Below are positions 21,634 through 32,767 of a DNA stretch of 64,000 nt, in pieces. The translations under genes were made by a program, and so were the position numbers. Under the pieces are notes generated by a model. It was not told the origin of the DNA. It ran no database searches and saw only the letters and a program-made list of their open reading frames with translations. Numbering within the stretch: position 1 is the first letter of the stretch; every line of letters starts with the position of its first letter. Location of the stretch: the NCBI RefSeq assembly GCF_041146795.1, contig NC_135187.1:20802556-20866555 (forward strand). The letters are read 5' to 3'. The DNA comes from Maylandia zebra. Lineage: Eukaryota; Chordata; Actinopteri; Cichliformes; Cichlidae.

Positions 21634-21851
21634 TTATCAAACATTAACCATAAATTATGTGTAAAAATGTCAAGTGACACAGGGGAAAACTGAGCAGACG
21701 AGGACATCTGGTGACAATTTCATGTCAATAACACCTTTACAAATATAATTACTTAGAGAATTGGTGACGTGTTCAAATATGTATTTTACCCACTGTATAT
21801 CTGATCAGTTATGATGGAAAGTGTAAATAAATCAAATATCTCAGTGTCATA
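21634..21851. other. 3' flank of the split ORF with a poly(A)-signal-like AATAAA
   Basis: Short AT-rich stretch with AATAAA near 21825, which could terminate the small gene. It ends with TCATA (21847-21851), the target duplication of the next element. Confidence 0.4.
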
Positions 21852-22182
21852 TGTTTTGGAGGAAGGTTGGTTCAGGGTTTCAGTAGTCGTCATCATGGGC
21901 TCATCCGATTAGAATGAAAATAAGCAGTCATTAATCTTTGCAGGTTTTGTTGTTTTATTGTATAACGGATAAAGGAAAGAAAGACACACATGGACTGCTC
22001 TCTCTCAGCTGCCGCCCCATGTGGGAGTGAAGAAAGAGTGAGGGGTAGGTGAGTGCAGTCCTTATATAACGAGTGACAGGTGAGTGCAATTAAGGCGAAG
22101 CACCACACCCAATCAAAGGTGAGGAAAAGAAACAAGGTGCATCTGGTGAAGTGAATGTGCTGAAAGGTGAGCCTTTACAACA
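21852..22182 (-). repeat. 3' LTR of the gag-protease element
   Basis: 331 bp; on the plus strand it runs TGTTTTGGAGG to TTTACAACA. Same sequence as 25003-25333. Confidence 0.9.
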
Positions 22183-22197
22183 GCCGCCCCCATATTT
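22183..22197 (-). other. Polypurine tract of the gag-protease element
   Basis: On the minus strand ATATGGGGGCGGC abuts the 3' LTR, in the correct place for a plus-strand primer in reverse transcription. Confidence 0.55.
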
Positions 22198-22268
22198 CTA
22201 CTGAGAAATATGTTCAAAGGATCAGAGATGCTCCTTTTCACAAAGCGGGGGCAGAGGAATCAGACATG

Positions 22269-24971
22269 CTACAGGTCTAATATAGGTTCAGGGGGTCGAC
22301 AATGCAGGCCAGACAGTTCAGGGGGCCGACCATGTAGCCAGCGGTGGCGGCAAAGCAGGTCCAAATGCCAACCGCATGGGATGCAGCGGCAGGCCCAGAC
22401 CTGCAGACCGTTGGGCAGTTTTGCAGGTGCTGGGGGCAATGTACGGGGCTTGGCAGAGGCAGGACCAGGTGATGCAGGAGCAGGCAGCGCCCTGACCACT
22501 GGCGGAATGGCAGCCACAGGCGGTGGAACTGGTGATAGTGGCACTGCCGGTGACGACATAGGTACTGCTGATGGTAGAGTATGAGGTGGCTGAATGAATT
22601 CAGAGCCATCAGCGGACACAAGGATGTGCTGGAGCGGTTCTCCTGAACCTGAACTGGAAGATGTGAATAAACATTGGGCATGCGTGGAACTGCTCTGGGG
22701 TTGGAAGTCTGTGATTGGACCTTGGAGTGTCCATCCTAAGCGGGTTTTGACTGCTGCAGGAGATCCAAATGGTCCATGTCTAACTGGTGCAATAGGCGTA
22801 ATAAGGTGGGTATGATCAGAGCCTATGAGCAGTAGTGGAGCTGCTTTGTTAATGAAGGTTAATGGGATACCTTGAAGATGCTTGTATCTCCGTTGAAGAG
22901 GGGATACGGGGTAGGTGTGGTCTGAAAGTGCTAAGTGACTTGTAGCGAAGGCATTATTAATTGTGTATGTTTTCTCTGGATGTGCGATGGGTGAGATCTG
23001 GAAACTTACACAAGAACCTTGAATGGTTTCAACTTCTTGATGGACAGTTCTGAGTGATAATTTTTCAGCTTTCCCGGTTAGGTGGAGATGCTTAGCTGCA
23101 GATGTCAGAAGCATGGTACGTTGGGAGCCATCGTCAAGTATTGCATATGTTTCCAGGGTTCTTTTGCCATTACGCAGGAGCACTTTCACAACCTTTAATA
23201 GTACACTAGGGCGATCGCTAGGTCTATCAAAGTACAGTGTCCTCACTACAGGATTAGTTTCAGTTCTAGGTCTCTGATTCACCTCACATAGGATCTGTAG
23301 ATGTCTTTCCATGCAGGTGGCACATGCTTTCCTCAGATCACACTTCGCAGCCTGATGAGTTCTAGCACAACGCCAGCACCGTTTGTTTCTCTTTATCCAC
23401 TTTATTTTCTCATCCTTTGTCTTGTTAATGAACTCAGGGCACTTGCTAATGTGGTGTTCAGGTGAGCAGCAATATGCACATCTAGCCTTAGTCATTATGA
23501 TGGGTTGTGCTGCCTGTACAGGATCGGATGCATTTGTCCCATGTAATATTGTTGTGAGTGGAGAGGTGTACTTATGGGCAGGTCGTGGCTGGTTAAAGGA
23601 TGAAACAGGACTGTCCTTTCTTGGTTGACACTTGCATTCCATTTGCAACCAGGATGAGAACAAAGGTAAGTCATACATCATATCTCCTTGTTCCCTGTAA
23701 ATGTGCCGTTTGAAGCGACTGGAATGCTCTGCGGGCAACTTTTCAAGTAGGCGATCGACATGGGAGCCACAATTTAGTTCTGTCTGGCCTTGATCACCCA
23801 TAGTGCTAAGCAAGCCAACTAAAGCTTGCACACGAAGAGCAAGGTTGTCCAGAGTCCGACCATCACCTGCTCTGATAGGAGGAAGCTCCAGTATATTCCG
23901 TAGCTCTTTCAATGCTAGCTGTCTTGGTTGCCCATAACGCTCATCAAGAGCTTTGATGGCTTGAGTGTATGGGTCAGGAGCATAGGAAAAGGAAATAGCT
24001 AACAGTTTAGCTTGGTCTACTTTCAGGTGATCAAGAAGGACATGATATTTGAAATGCTCTGTCTCATGAGGGTCAAGCAGGTTAGTAAGGGCCATTCGTA
24101 ACAGCCTATACTGGATTTCATCTTCTCTGGTAAGGTCTGGGAAAGAAGGACCCTCAAGTTTATACACATGTGTTCTAGTGCTAACAGGGTGACTAGAACT
24201 AGCAGTGATGGGTACTGAAGGGTTTTGTGCATGCAAACCATCAGATGTAGCTGGTTGCTGCTGCCTTGGTTCCGGAATGCAGACGAGAGGTTGAGCGGGG
24301 TCTTCATCTAGAGGAACAGCAGGTTGAACACATGAAATCTGGTGGGGACCTTGCAGTGGCGTGGCCAGGAAATTAAAAGGAGTCTCATCTGGTGTCTGAA
24401 AAACTGGTCTAGGCAAACCACTTGAAGGAACTGCAGCATCTAATATTGTTGAATTAGGGAAAGGAGGGCTAGCAGCCAGAACTGCACCAGAGTGACGGCT
24501 AACCTGGGGGGGCTGAGAGGGTGATTGACATGTTGCTGGATCAATCACTGGGAACTGCTCATGTTGCTGATGTGTTTGGGGAATGGCTTGTAAACCGCAA
24601 ACAGAGGATTTGCTCTCATCAGAGACAGTGTGAATTGAAGATCTGGAGGAACTGCGAGAATGGGGAGGAGATAACTGAATCATGAGTTGCCTAATCTCCC
24701 TCATTGTCATCAGGAGTTCCCTCATCACCTCATCTTGATTGGTGGGTAAAGGAGCAGGGGATGTCTCTGGTAGACTTCCTGACTCCCCATCAGGATCCTG
24801 CAGCCCATGTGTGTCTGTGTCATTATGCTGGCATTCTGTTTGACTCTCTGTATCACATCGAGCACTTCTACTTCCAGGATACTGAACGTCATACTGCTGC
24901 AGGTAGGCAGGAGGTCGACTATCACGACCAGAATGTCTCAAATCTTCAGTCAATGGCTGCTGTGAATCCAT
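22269..24971 (-). CDS. Gag-protease polyprotein of non-autonomous BEL/Pao-like element
   Basis: 900-aa intact frame beginning just 31 bases inside the 5' LTR. It has a Q/P/S-rich N-terminus, a gag core (about 265-440, e.g. AIKALDERYGQPRQLALKEL), zinc knuckles starting CAYCCSPEHHISKC at residue 498 and CWRCARTHQAAKC after it, and a retroviral-type aspartic protease with LDDGSQRT (Asp613, Asp614). The protease region runs to about residue 760 (GWTLQGP). From about 800 the protein becomes proline-rich (PPPVAAIPPVVRALPAPASP) and ends without any reverse transcriptase motif. The frame has no stop over 2.7 kb, which suggests either very recent loss of pol or selection on gag. Confidence 0.88.
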   Translation of the reverse strand: MDSQQPLTEDLRHSGRDSRPPAYLQQYDVQYPGSRSARCDTESQTECQHNDTDTHGLQDPDGESGSLPETSPAPLPTNQDEVMRELLMTMREIRQLMIQLSPPHSRSSSRSSIHTVSDESKSSVCGLQAIPQTHQQHEQFPVIDPATCQSPSQPPQVSRHSGAVLAASPPFPNSTILDAAVPSSGLPRPVFQTPDETPFNFLATPLQGPHQISCVQPAVPLDEDPAQPLVCIPEPRQQQPATSDGLHAQNPSVPITASSSHPVSTRTHVYKLEGPSFPDLTREDEIQYRLLRMALTNLLDPHETEHFKYHVLLDHLKVDQAKLLAISFSYAPDPYTQAIKALDERYGQPRQLALKELRNILELPPIRAGDGRTLDNLALRVQALVGLLSTMGDQGQTELNCGSHVDRLLEKLPAEHSSRFKRHIYREQGDMMYDLPLFSSWLQMECKCQPRKDSPVSSFNQPRPAHKYTSPLTTILHGTNASDPVQAAQPIIMTKARCAYCCSPEHHISKCPEFINKTKDEKIKWIKRNKRCWRCARTHQAAKCDLRKACATCMERHLQILCEVNQRPRTETNPVVRTLYFDRPSDRPSVLLKVVKVLLRNGKRTLETYAILDDGSQRTMLLTSAAKHLHLTGKAEKLSLRTVHQEVETIQGSCVSFQISPIAHPEKTYTINNAFATSHLALSDHTYPVSPLQRRYKHLQGIPLTFINKAAPLLLIGSDHTHLITPIAPVRHGPFGSPAAVKTRLGWTLQGPITDFQPQSSSTHAQCLFTSSSSGSGEPLQHILVSADGSEFIQPPHTLPSAVPMSSPAVPLSPVPPPVAAIPPVVRALPAPASPGPASAKPRTLPPAPAKLPNGLQVWACRCIPCGWHLDLLCRHRWLHGRPPELSGLHCRPPEPILDL

Positions 24972-24985
24972 GACGCTGACGCTAC

Positions 24986-25002
24986 TCCGGCTCGGAGGAC
25001 CA
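24986..25002 (-). other. tRNA-Tyr-like primer-binding site
   Basis: Minus-strand TGGTCCTCCGAGCCGGA directly abuts the LTR. It is complementary, with one mismatch, to the 3' end of vertebrate tRNA-Tyr as I recall it (ending TCCGGCTCGAAGGACCA). Confidence 0.7.
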
Positions 25003-25333
25003 TGTTTTGGAGGAAGGTTGGTTCAGGGTTTCAGTAGTCGTCATCATGGGCTCATCCGATTAGAATGAAAATAAGCAGTCATTAATCTTTGCAGGTTTTG
25101 TTGTTTTATTGTATAACGGATAAAGGAAAGAAAGACACACATGGACTGCTCTCTCTCAGCTGCCGCCCCATGTGGGAGTGAAGAAAGAGTGAGGGGTAGG
25201 TGAGTGCAGTCCTTATATAACGAGTGACAGGTGAGTGCAATTAAGGCGAAGCACCACACCCAATCAAAGGTGAGGAAAAGAAACAAGGTGCATCTGGTGA
25301 AGTGAATGTGCTGAAAGGTGAGCCTTTACAACA
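25003..25333 (-). repeat. 5' LTR of the gag-protease element
   Basis: 331 bp, apparently identical to 21852-22182. Confidence 0.9.
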
Positions 25334-26850
25334 TCATACTAAGGTGTCATATTAAAAGGAATAGAGAGAAATTGTTCTTCAGGTCCCTTTGCTCCCCTTA
25401 TGAAGTACTGTTTGTCCGTGATGTGGACTGGGGTACAAATTGTGGCAGGATCAGCCTGATGTTATTTGTATCCCACTTTAACTTTGCAGTTTAAAGAGCT
25501 AACATCTCCAAAATTTCAGGTGAGTTAATCATTATAAGAAGTGTTTGTGAACAAAAAATCAAAAATGTGGGACACTGTTTATCCGTGATTTGGACAGCCC
25601 AGCGTGTGCTCCCGACGCAGGGGAAACTAATTCTGTCGTGGAAACCTAACTTAGCACCACCATTGTGCAGGTGAAGCCAAAGGCAAGATATGCTTCATCA
25701 TTTTTCCTTAATGTCCTTTGTACCCCTTTTGTAAAAACATAGAGAAATGCACCACATAAAATATTGCAAAAGGAAAAGGTTGTCTTGCATGAATATAGTG
25801 TACAAACTCAAAACACACATTTCTCCTAAAAATTAAGTTGTGCAAATGTGAACAAATCAACTTGTTACAGATATTCATCTCCGCTCGAGAAAAAAAAACA
25901 ATCCCACAGAACAAAACTCCACCAAACACCACAATAATACACAGTAAGGCCAAATTAATAAGTCTTCTCATCAGACATTGATGCTTCTTTACTATGTGAC
26001 TCAAAAAATAGGAGACAGATGTTTGTTTGTTTTTTTAAAGTTCATTCATAATAAAAACTAACTGTAAGATGTTTAACTATAATGCTGTCTGTATTATTGT
26101 TGAAGTCCTAAATTATCACCTTTAAAGTGTTTATGCTAATAACACTGTGTACAGTAAGACAGGCATGGAGAACAGCACTGACTGGGAGAGGCTTTGAACA
26201 GATCACATACTCGTTTCAGTTAAACATATAAGACTTACACAATTATCTACCTAAAATCTATTTATTTGAAATATCATCTTATGTACAATTATAATGTATT
26301 GTTCATCTCCCTTAAATAAACAGGCAGCCTTAAAGTATGAAATATTCATATATGAAAACACATAGATTTGTCTATTGCCTCAATGGTGGATGGAGCCCCA
26401 CAGGCCTCAATGTGAGCTTGAAGCCATTTATAATGTTTAAGTTGTTTAATGTGTAGGCACTCATGATAAACATATTTTGAATGAAATTATAGGCATTGAA
26501 GCCATTGAACCCAGTCAAAGAGGTGGTAATATTAATTTTATCAGATAAAAAGAGAAGCATTCTGGATATTTTGTTTAAAGACTTCACACCCGAGAGGCAT
26601 GAATGAGGATTTTTCTATCAATGAGTTTCTGTGAAATGTACCTTTTGTGTTTGTATGTTTTTGACTAGATTTTGGCATTGTCTCCCTCTTTTAATGTTCT
26701 TGTACTCATATTAACTTTTTATTTTTATCTTTTTTATTTTTTATATTAACTTATTTGCATTTTTTGTGTCCAGAATCTATTTGTACTGTGACTTAACCAA
26801 TTAGCCAATACCACCTCTTAAATGTCAATTGTTCAGGTGGTTTATCTGTG
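25334..26850. other. Gene-poor stretch
   Basis: No gene I can support. A short motif, TGTTTGTCCGTGATGTGGAC (25408-25427), recurs in altered form at 25578-25597. A minus-strand frame at 25708-26004 encodes a hydrophobic segment (LALLCIIVVFGGVLFCGIVF) that could be a leftover transmembrane exon, but there is no supporting splice context. Confidence 0.4.
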
Positions 26851-27010
26851 AAGGTGTGATTGGTCCATTTGAAAAAATTTCAGTTTCTTGTCTTTTATTT
26901 AAACACAAACGGTTTCACATTTTACAATGACCCTGATGAAGGCCACAAGCCGGAACGAGCTGGTCACGTAATAAAGTTGTTTCTCATTACTTTAAAGTGT
27001 TGCTGGAATC
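26850..27010 (+). mobile_element. Penelope-like element tail with hammerhead-like core
   Basis: The segment around CTGATGA (26933-26939), a short GGC/GCC stem with CACAA loop, GGAAC, then GGTC (26962-26965) and AATAAAG follows the layout of minimal hammerhead ribozymes in the terminal repeats of Penelope-like retroelements. One core position differs from the active consensus (CCGAAAC is CCGGAAC here). No coding part of a Penelope element is nearby. Confidence 0.5.
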
Positions 27011-27479
27011 TCCGCGTTGTCAACTCATTTTATTTCTCTTTCTGATAAGAAAACTATTCAATCAGATAGTTATTTGTGGTGAATTAAATAAAGTTACAGT
27101 TTCAAACACCTTTTAGCACCACATCTGAAATTCAAGCACTTAACAAACCTTGAAAATATAGTATTAATATTAAAGCATTTTCAAGGATTTCAAGCACCCG
27201 TACGAAGCCTAATAGATTGATCTGGAGGTCAAAGTGGAAATAATTCTATATAGACCTTTTTATTAAAACTATGTTTCATACTGCCATTGTTTGTATTGAC
27301 AGGATAGAGACAGTGAGAAAATGATATGTGGGGATTCTAAATACCACGTTACTTTGGACCTCTGACCTTTTCTATAAGGTCAGACTTTCCTAAAATGTAT
27401 TTTAGCTTTAAAATGTGCTTAAAACTCTACTGCCTTTGTTTCTAAAAGTACATTTATAGTTTACATTTGAATATCATGT

Positions 27480-28000
27480 CACATTTCACACACGTCACAG
27501 TTAATCTCTGATTTTAACTGCAATACAAACGTCTCATAGCATGTTTAAAATCAACAAAGAAAACAAAATGTTTCATTTTGTTTTGGTGGTTCAGTTTTTT
27601 TTTTTATTGACAGTAAGATGGCCTGCCATAATCAATTTATTTCTGTGCATTTACTGTTATTAAAAATATATATTCATGTACTGTAAAACCTCACAAACTT
27701 CTATTACCCCTGTTTAATTTATTTATTGAGTCCTGGGTTGTTTAAGTGGGTAGAACAGAACAGCAAATCAGTGCATGGGGGACATTAGAGCCAGTGTCTC
27801 TAACACACCCTGCTATAGAAAATATGATCAAAGTTACCAGTGCATAACAGAGTGGCCAGAATCCAAAGACACATTTGTCTGTACAATCAGCCTAATGAGA
27901 CTTAAATGAACTGGACTGATACTTTTTTAGCACCTTTCTATTCAGTTGAACTCTCAAAGTACTTTCTACTCCAAAGCTTCATACAGCAGCATTCTTGTAA
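27480..28000. repeat. Diverged echoes of the lectin-cluster flanking blocks
   Basis: GGCCTGCCATAATCAATTTA at about 27620-27639 matches the GGCCTGCCACAATCACTTCA motif of 10485-10510, and 27860-27905 matches 13010-13060. Divergence is high. I see no lectin exon between them. Confidence 0.5.
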
Positions 28001-29040
28001 TGTGATTTATTTTTGGGGTTAAGCCATGTAGAAGAGTTTCCTCACTCCTGAGAGGAAAAGATGTTTGTGGTTTGAATCTTCACAGCTGGAATGTAAGTAC
28101 CTGTTATTTACTTTGTGGCCACTTGAGGGCAGCAGAAGAAAAAGTCAATGTGATGCTGCTGATGTCAGATGCTTTAATTAACAGGTCTTATCAATACTTT
28201 AAGATCCATTGTGAAAGGTGTTGTTTGAACCATTCCTGCATGACAAATAACATGTTAGATACTCTGTACTTGTCATATGGTATTATGATGTTATCATATA
28301 TATCATGAAAATTAAATAAACAACAACAAGACAATCGACAAGTCCACATTTTTACATTACAGGTTTTATGTTATTGGAAGGTCTTGTGCTGCACAAGTGT
28401 GGACTCCTGGAGTGCTATATACGGACAAAGATTGCTAATTCAAAGTCTTCTATGAACTCAGTCTCTGAATCATTATAAAATAGGTAGCAACAAGACAATA
28501 TGAGTGAAGGTTACATGAGTAACAATTAGTTTAACTGTCTAACTAAGAAGCTGGCAGCTTCTTTAGCTGAGAACCTGACAGATCTTAGAGCTTCTTCACA
28601 ACATCATCATCCTCTCTGTGATGAAGAAAGCCCTCTCAGCGCCCGATTTGTTCGTGGTCCTCTTCGAGACCCCCTCATCAGTCTCCACCAGTCCATGAGT
28701 CCATGAATTTTGACGAGAGCGAAGTCAACCTCAGTGGGTTCCTGATCTTCTGACCTTTTTTCCACATCATTTTCAGATTTTGGTCTCCTTGTCCTCTTTC
28801 CGTGTCCAAAGTTTACATCAAACACCATCCTTTTAGTTTTCCTCAGTAATGCAAAAAAAAGTTAATAATTCTAGAAAACTGAAGTATTATAAGAGTCAAG
28901 AAGAAAAGCACCTCAACATTGTATTTCCCTGTTGTCTTTAAGTTATTGTTATTCATTTATATTCCACCACTTCAGAAAATAGAACTGCGTTAAATATATA
29001 GTCAGCAAGAAACTCCTATCATAACGACAAGAAACTTGCC
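28001..29040. other. Intergenic stretch with one weak ORF
   Basis: No supported gene. A 73-codon minus-strand frame (28607-28828) encodes a basic, polar sequence (MVFDVNFGHGKRTRRPKSEN...) and may be chance or an unknown first exon on the opposite strand from cdca7l. Confidence 0.35.
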
Positions 29041-29090
29041 TTCAGGCAAAGGTTTCCCTGGCTCTAAACATAGACACGCCCACATGTCGT

Positions 29091-29104
29091 TTTTCGCGCG
29101 AAAA
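29091..29104. promoter_or_regulatory. E2F-type palindrome upstream of cdca7l
   Basis: TTTTCGCGCGAAAA is a perfect 14-bp palindrome matching the E2F consensus TTTSSCGC on both strands. It lies 317 bp before the start codon. CDCA7-family genes are known cell-cycle, E2F/MYC-responsive genes, so this is the likely S-phase control element. Confidence 0.75.
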
Positions 29105-29420
29105 GCGGGACTAGACCATTTTGAGTAATGGGGGAAAGTAGAAATACTACTACTTCAAAATATAGATAAACCTTTTTACCAAAACCTACAAATGAGTGAG
29201 ACCGTTGTGTTTTGTTATAAAGACCGTGAGTGGAGTCTTAAAGTTTAAGCAGTTGGACTTAACTATAAATTAAGCAAAAGATCAGCAAATACAAAACCCC
29301 CATGTTTGCATTCGCCGGGCTTTTCTAGCGGTTAGTTTTTAAATACACCTCTATTGCCGAGTCTCATGTAACAAGATAAAAGTTATTGTTATGCCACAGT
29401 CTGGTTATAAACAGAGTAAA

Positions 29421-32400
29421 ATGACCCTCACGTCAAAGGTAAGTCGTAGAGCAAATCTCGTGTAAGCGTGGCTTTCTTTTGCCTGTTGGATTTTAGGGTA
29501 AAGAAAAGTCCTGCCGAGTCACTAAACGAGATCCAAAGCCGCTAACATTGGTGGCATGGTCGGCCTGAATCACTAAAGTTACGATTCGTTTTCTGAATTA
29601 TATACAGGCTAGTTCAAAGGTTTCTTTTGTACATGTCATCTGGCGAACCAGCAACTTGATACGTACTCAGCTTCGGATTAGTGTTCAGGTACATTCTGAG
29701 TTTAAGGTTGTGGTAAAAATGAGCTGATGCTGGGTTTAGTTTTGTTTTTATGGGGGGGCTTCATGGGTGGGTTCCGGTTTGTTTTTCTGCGAGGTCAAAG
29801 GTCAGCTTTGCTGAAGCTGAAAGGGGTGGTTTAGCCAAACAACTGGGACATCAGCTGCTTTCCTGAGACAACGTTTTACACAGCTCATTAGATGACAGAT
29901 TCATTTACAGCAAGTAAAATCTGAACCTCTTCCCTACACAAATGCCTGTAAACAGACTTTACATTTGATAAGCTGCCTATAAAATTGATCTTGAAGCAGT
30001 GATGCTACTATAACATCTGATTTAAGCTGGCGGATTCTTTTATATTTACTTTATCAGTAATGGTGGAGAGATGTTTTTTCTATTGTAAAGCCCACTTCTC
30101 CATTTAAAATTTGGAAATCATAAATATCATATGTAATTTAAAAATACTGATTCCTTTTTTTTGCACAATCAGTGCTTTGGTGTCTTCTCTCTATTTGACC
30201 TACACTGGCAAAATGTAGGCACCCAAAGTATGTGAAAAGTAGGGCGTTAAAGAGTCATTCACCTTGCCTAGAGCCAGCTTACTCTGATTGGCTACCCCTC
30301 ACAAACAGAAGGTGGGTGGTACTTCTACGCTCAGCCACAGATGTGTGCCAGAAACTATCACAGATTTTTCCTTTTTGACATTATACAGAGTCAAGTGTGA
30401 AGAAAAAAATATTTGTGATAGGCTTGTATCGAATTATTTTAAATTTTTTACCATGTTAAATATGAGCATCTAGAATACAATAGAATTGAATAGCCCTTTA
30501 TTGTCATTGTACATGGAGGAGTGCATGTGCAGGAGGAGTAGGATATAAATCGTAAGACGACAGGAATAAATGGCAAATAGAAGAAATGTGTACAATCAAG
30601 AGGAAGACAAAACAAAAGAATAGCACAACAGGTCACCGTTAGATCTCTCAGAAGAAAAGAAAAACATCATATGAAGAAAAGGCATATTAATATCAATATT
30701 ATTATTATTAGCCACAGAAAATTAAGGGACTGGAGAATCAAACCGCAATGCACTGTGTGGAGGACCACACATAGGAGTCTGTCAGGATTGACGTGCTTTT
30801 GGAGTCAGCCTCAAGTGGCAATGAAAGGAACTGACATGTGCATTTTGGCCTCATTTCACAGCTCTGGAAGTTGCCTCTTGTTTTCACCACACCTTTCACA
30901 TAGTGGAGAAGCTTGTCCACTAATAGCGAAGTAGCTCCCTCTGGTGAAAAATGTTGACTGCAACTTGTTTAATATGGTGCTTTACATATCTGCCAACAGG
31001 CTCCATGCTTCAAATCCAAGTATATAACTGCCGAGCTGGCTCATCTGTTCACCCAGTCAGACAGTGAGGAGGACTTTGAAGGTTTCAGTGATGATGAGGA
31101 AGAAGAGGATAGAGGACGCTTTAACAAGCAACTAAGGACCAAAGTATGAAACTGCTAACGCTGTGTTGTTTCACAAAAATGTTACAGCCAAAGCAGAAGC
31201 CTGCATGCTTTCTTTTTCTCTGGTTTTCTGCAGGTGGTGGATTCAGAAGAGGACAGTGACATAGACACAGGCTTCCACTCCGATGAGGAGGAGGCCCCAC
31301 CAGCAAAGAGAAGGAGTCTTTTAGTAGCTCTGAGGTAGGTGCATGTGTAAAACTGGTTTAAGTAAGTTTTGGGTTGTTTTTTTAGTTGTTGTTTTTAAGT
31401 AACTTGATTAGAGTGAAACTGGGCTCCTTGTCACTGTCCCTAAATCTGTGATTGCTGAATAGAGACTTTTTTTTGAAAACTTTCTCCTCAGGTTTCCTGT
31501 CAAAAGAGTGTCTTCACCCAAGAAGGAAACACAAGAGAAAAGTGTTAAAAAGCTGGTCAAAGGAAAATCTCCCTCACAAATATCCAGAGGAAGGCAGAAG
31601 GTGAAGCAGAAACAGGATGAAGAAAAGGAGGAGGAGGAGGATGAAGACAAAGAGGAGGAGGAACTCTCTCATAGCCTAAAGAAACGAGACAAGAACATCC
31701 AAGAAAACAAGGCCATGGTATTGAACCCTTCCTGCCCTTTCATATTCTGACATCTCAACACATTTACAATAATACAACAGCTTTTTCTTTGTCAGTAGTT
31801 CTTAACTTGATTATGTGGTGGTGTTTTTTTGTTTGCTTGTTTTGTTTTGTTTTTTGTTAGCTGGCCAAGTTGTTTGCTGATCTGAGTACAACGATGGCTG
31901 ACCTGACAGCACCCACCACTCCTCAGGTGAGTATATGTGGCAGTTTCATGTGATGGGAACATAAATAGACAAAAAAAATAAAAATAGTGAAGCAATCTGG
32001 AAGCCCATCGAATGTTGTATTGAGGTCAAGACTTCCTGACAGTGTCCTTATGCAATAATGACATTATACTGGTCATTGTTACAAATATAGATAAATTTTA
32101 AAAAGCTAATAGCTAATATTACAAGGCTGACTTGCAGTCTGATGATAACCAGCGGTTGTAAAACTGTATTTCAGTAAATAAAATCTCTCACTCGCTGTTT
32201 ACATGGAGCTTTTTACCCTCAGCCATAAAAGGCTGATTGGGAATTGCTGTCACCCTGCTGGGCGGCGTAGAAACCTGCTTATTTTGAATGGATACCATAG
32301 ATGTGTGTAGTAGGAGGCTGAGGGGTAGCACTGGCAGCCACCAGTAATTTTTCTTTTTTAACCTATACTACATGCAACCAAAGCACTGTCAAATTTAATG

Positions 32401-32727
32401 GGTCCATACTACTCAGACTACAATCAAAAAGCAGAAAATGTCCAGCATCAGTTGGTTAAAGTTCTACACATTCTTATAAAGATATAGTCTCATAGAAATA
32501 GATGGAAGTATCGGAAGAGTTTATATTTGGTGCATTCAAACTAGGTAGAAATAAGACTATACTTGCTAAGTATATGTCTGTACCGAAGTATGAACCGTTC
32601 TTGTAAGTAGGCTTTAAAAACACACACATAATACTAAACAAGAAAACAAATGCAAAACTGGACACTGGTGTGTATGTTTGAGTAAGAGGCATGAACCTCT
32701 TAAAAATGTAAAAATATTTTTATAGGT

Positions 32728-32767
<40 letters not shown>

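Larger units (their letters stand above)
21852..25333 (-). mobile_element. Short BEL/Pao-like LTR element coding only gag and protease
   Basis: A 3482-bp element on the minus strand. Its two 331-bp LTRs (21852-22182 and 25003-25333) appear identical base for base, and it is flanked by a perfect 5-bp TCATA duplication (21847-21851, 25334-25338). Next to the 5' LTR is a 17-nt primer site (24986-25002); next to the 3' LTR is a G-rich purine tract. One 900-codon frame fills the interior. Reverse transcriptase, RNase H and integrase are absent, so it must be mobilised by a relative. Identical LTRs mean a very recent insertion. Confidence 0.9.
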
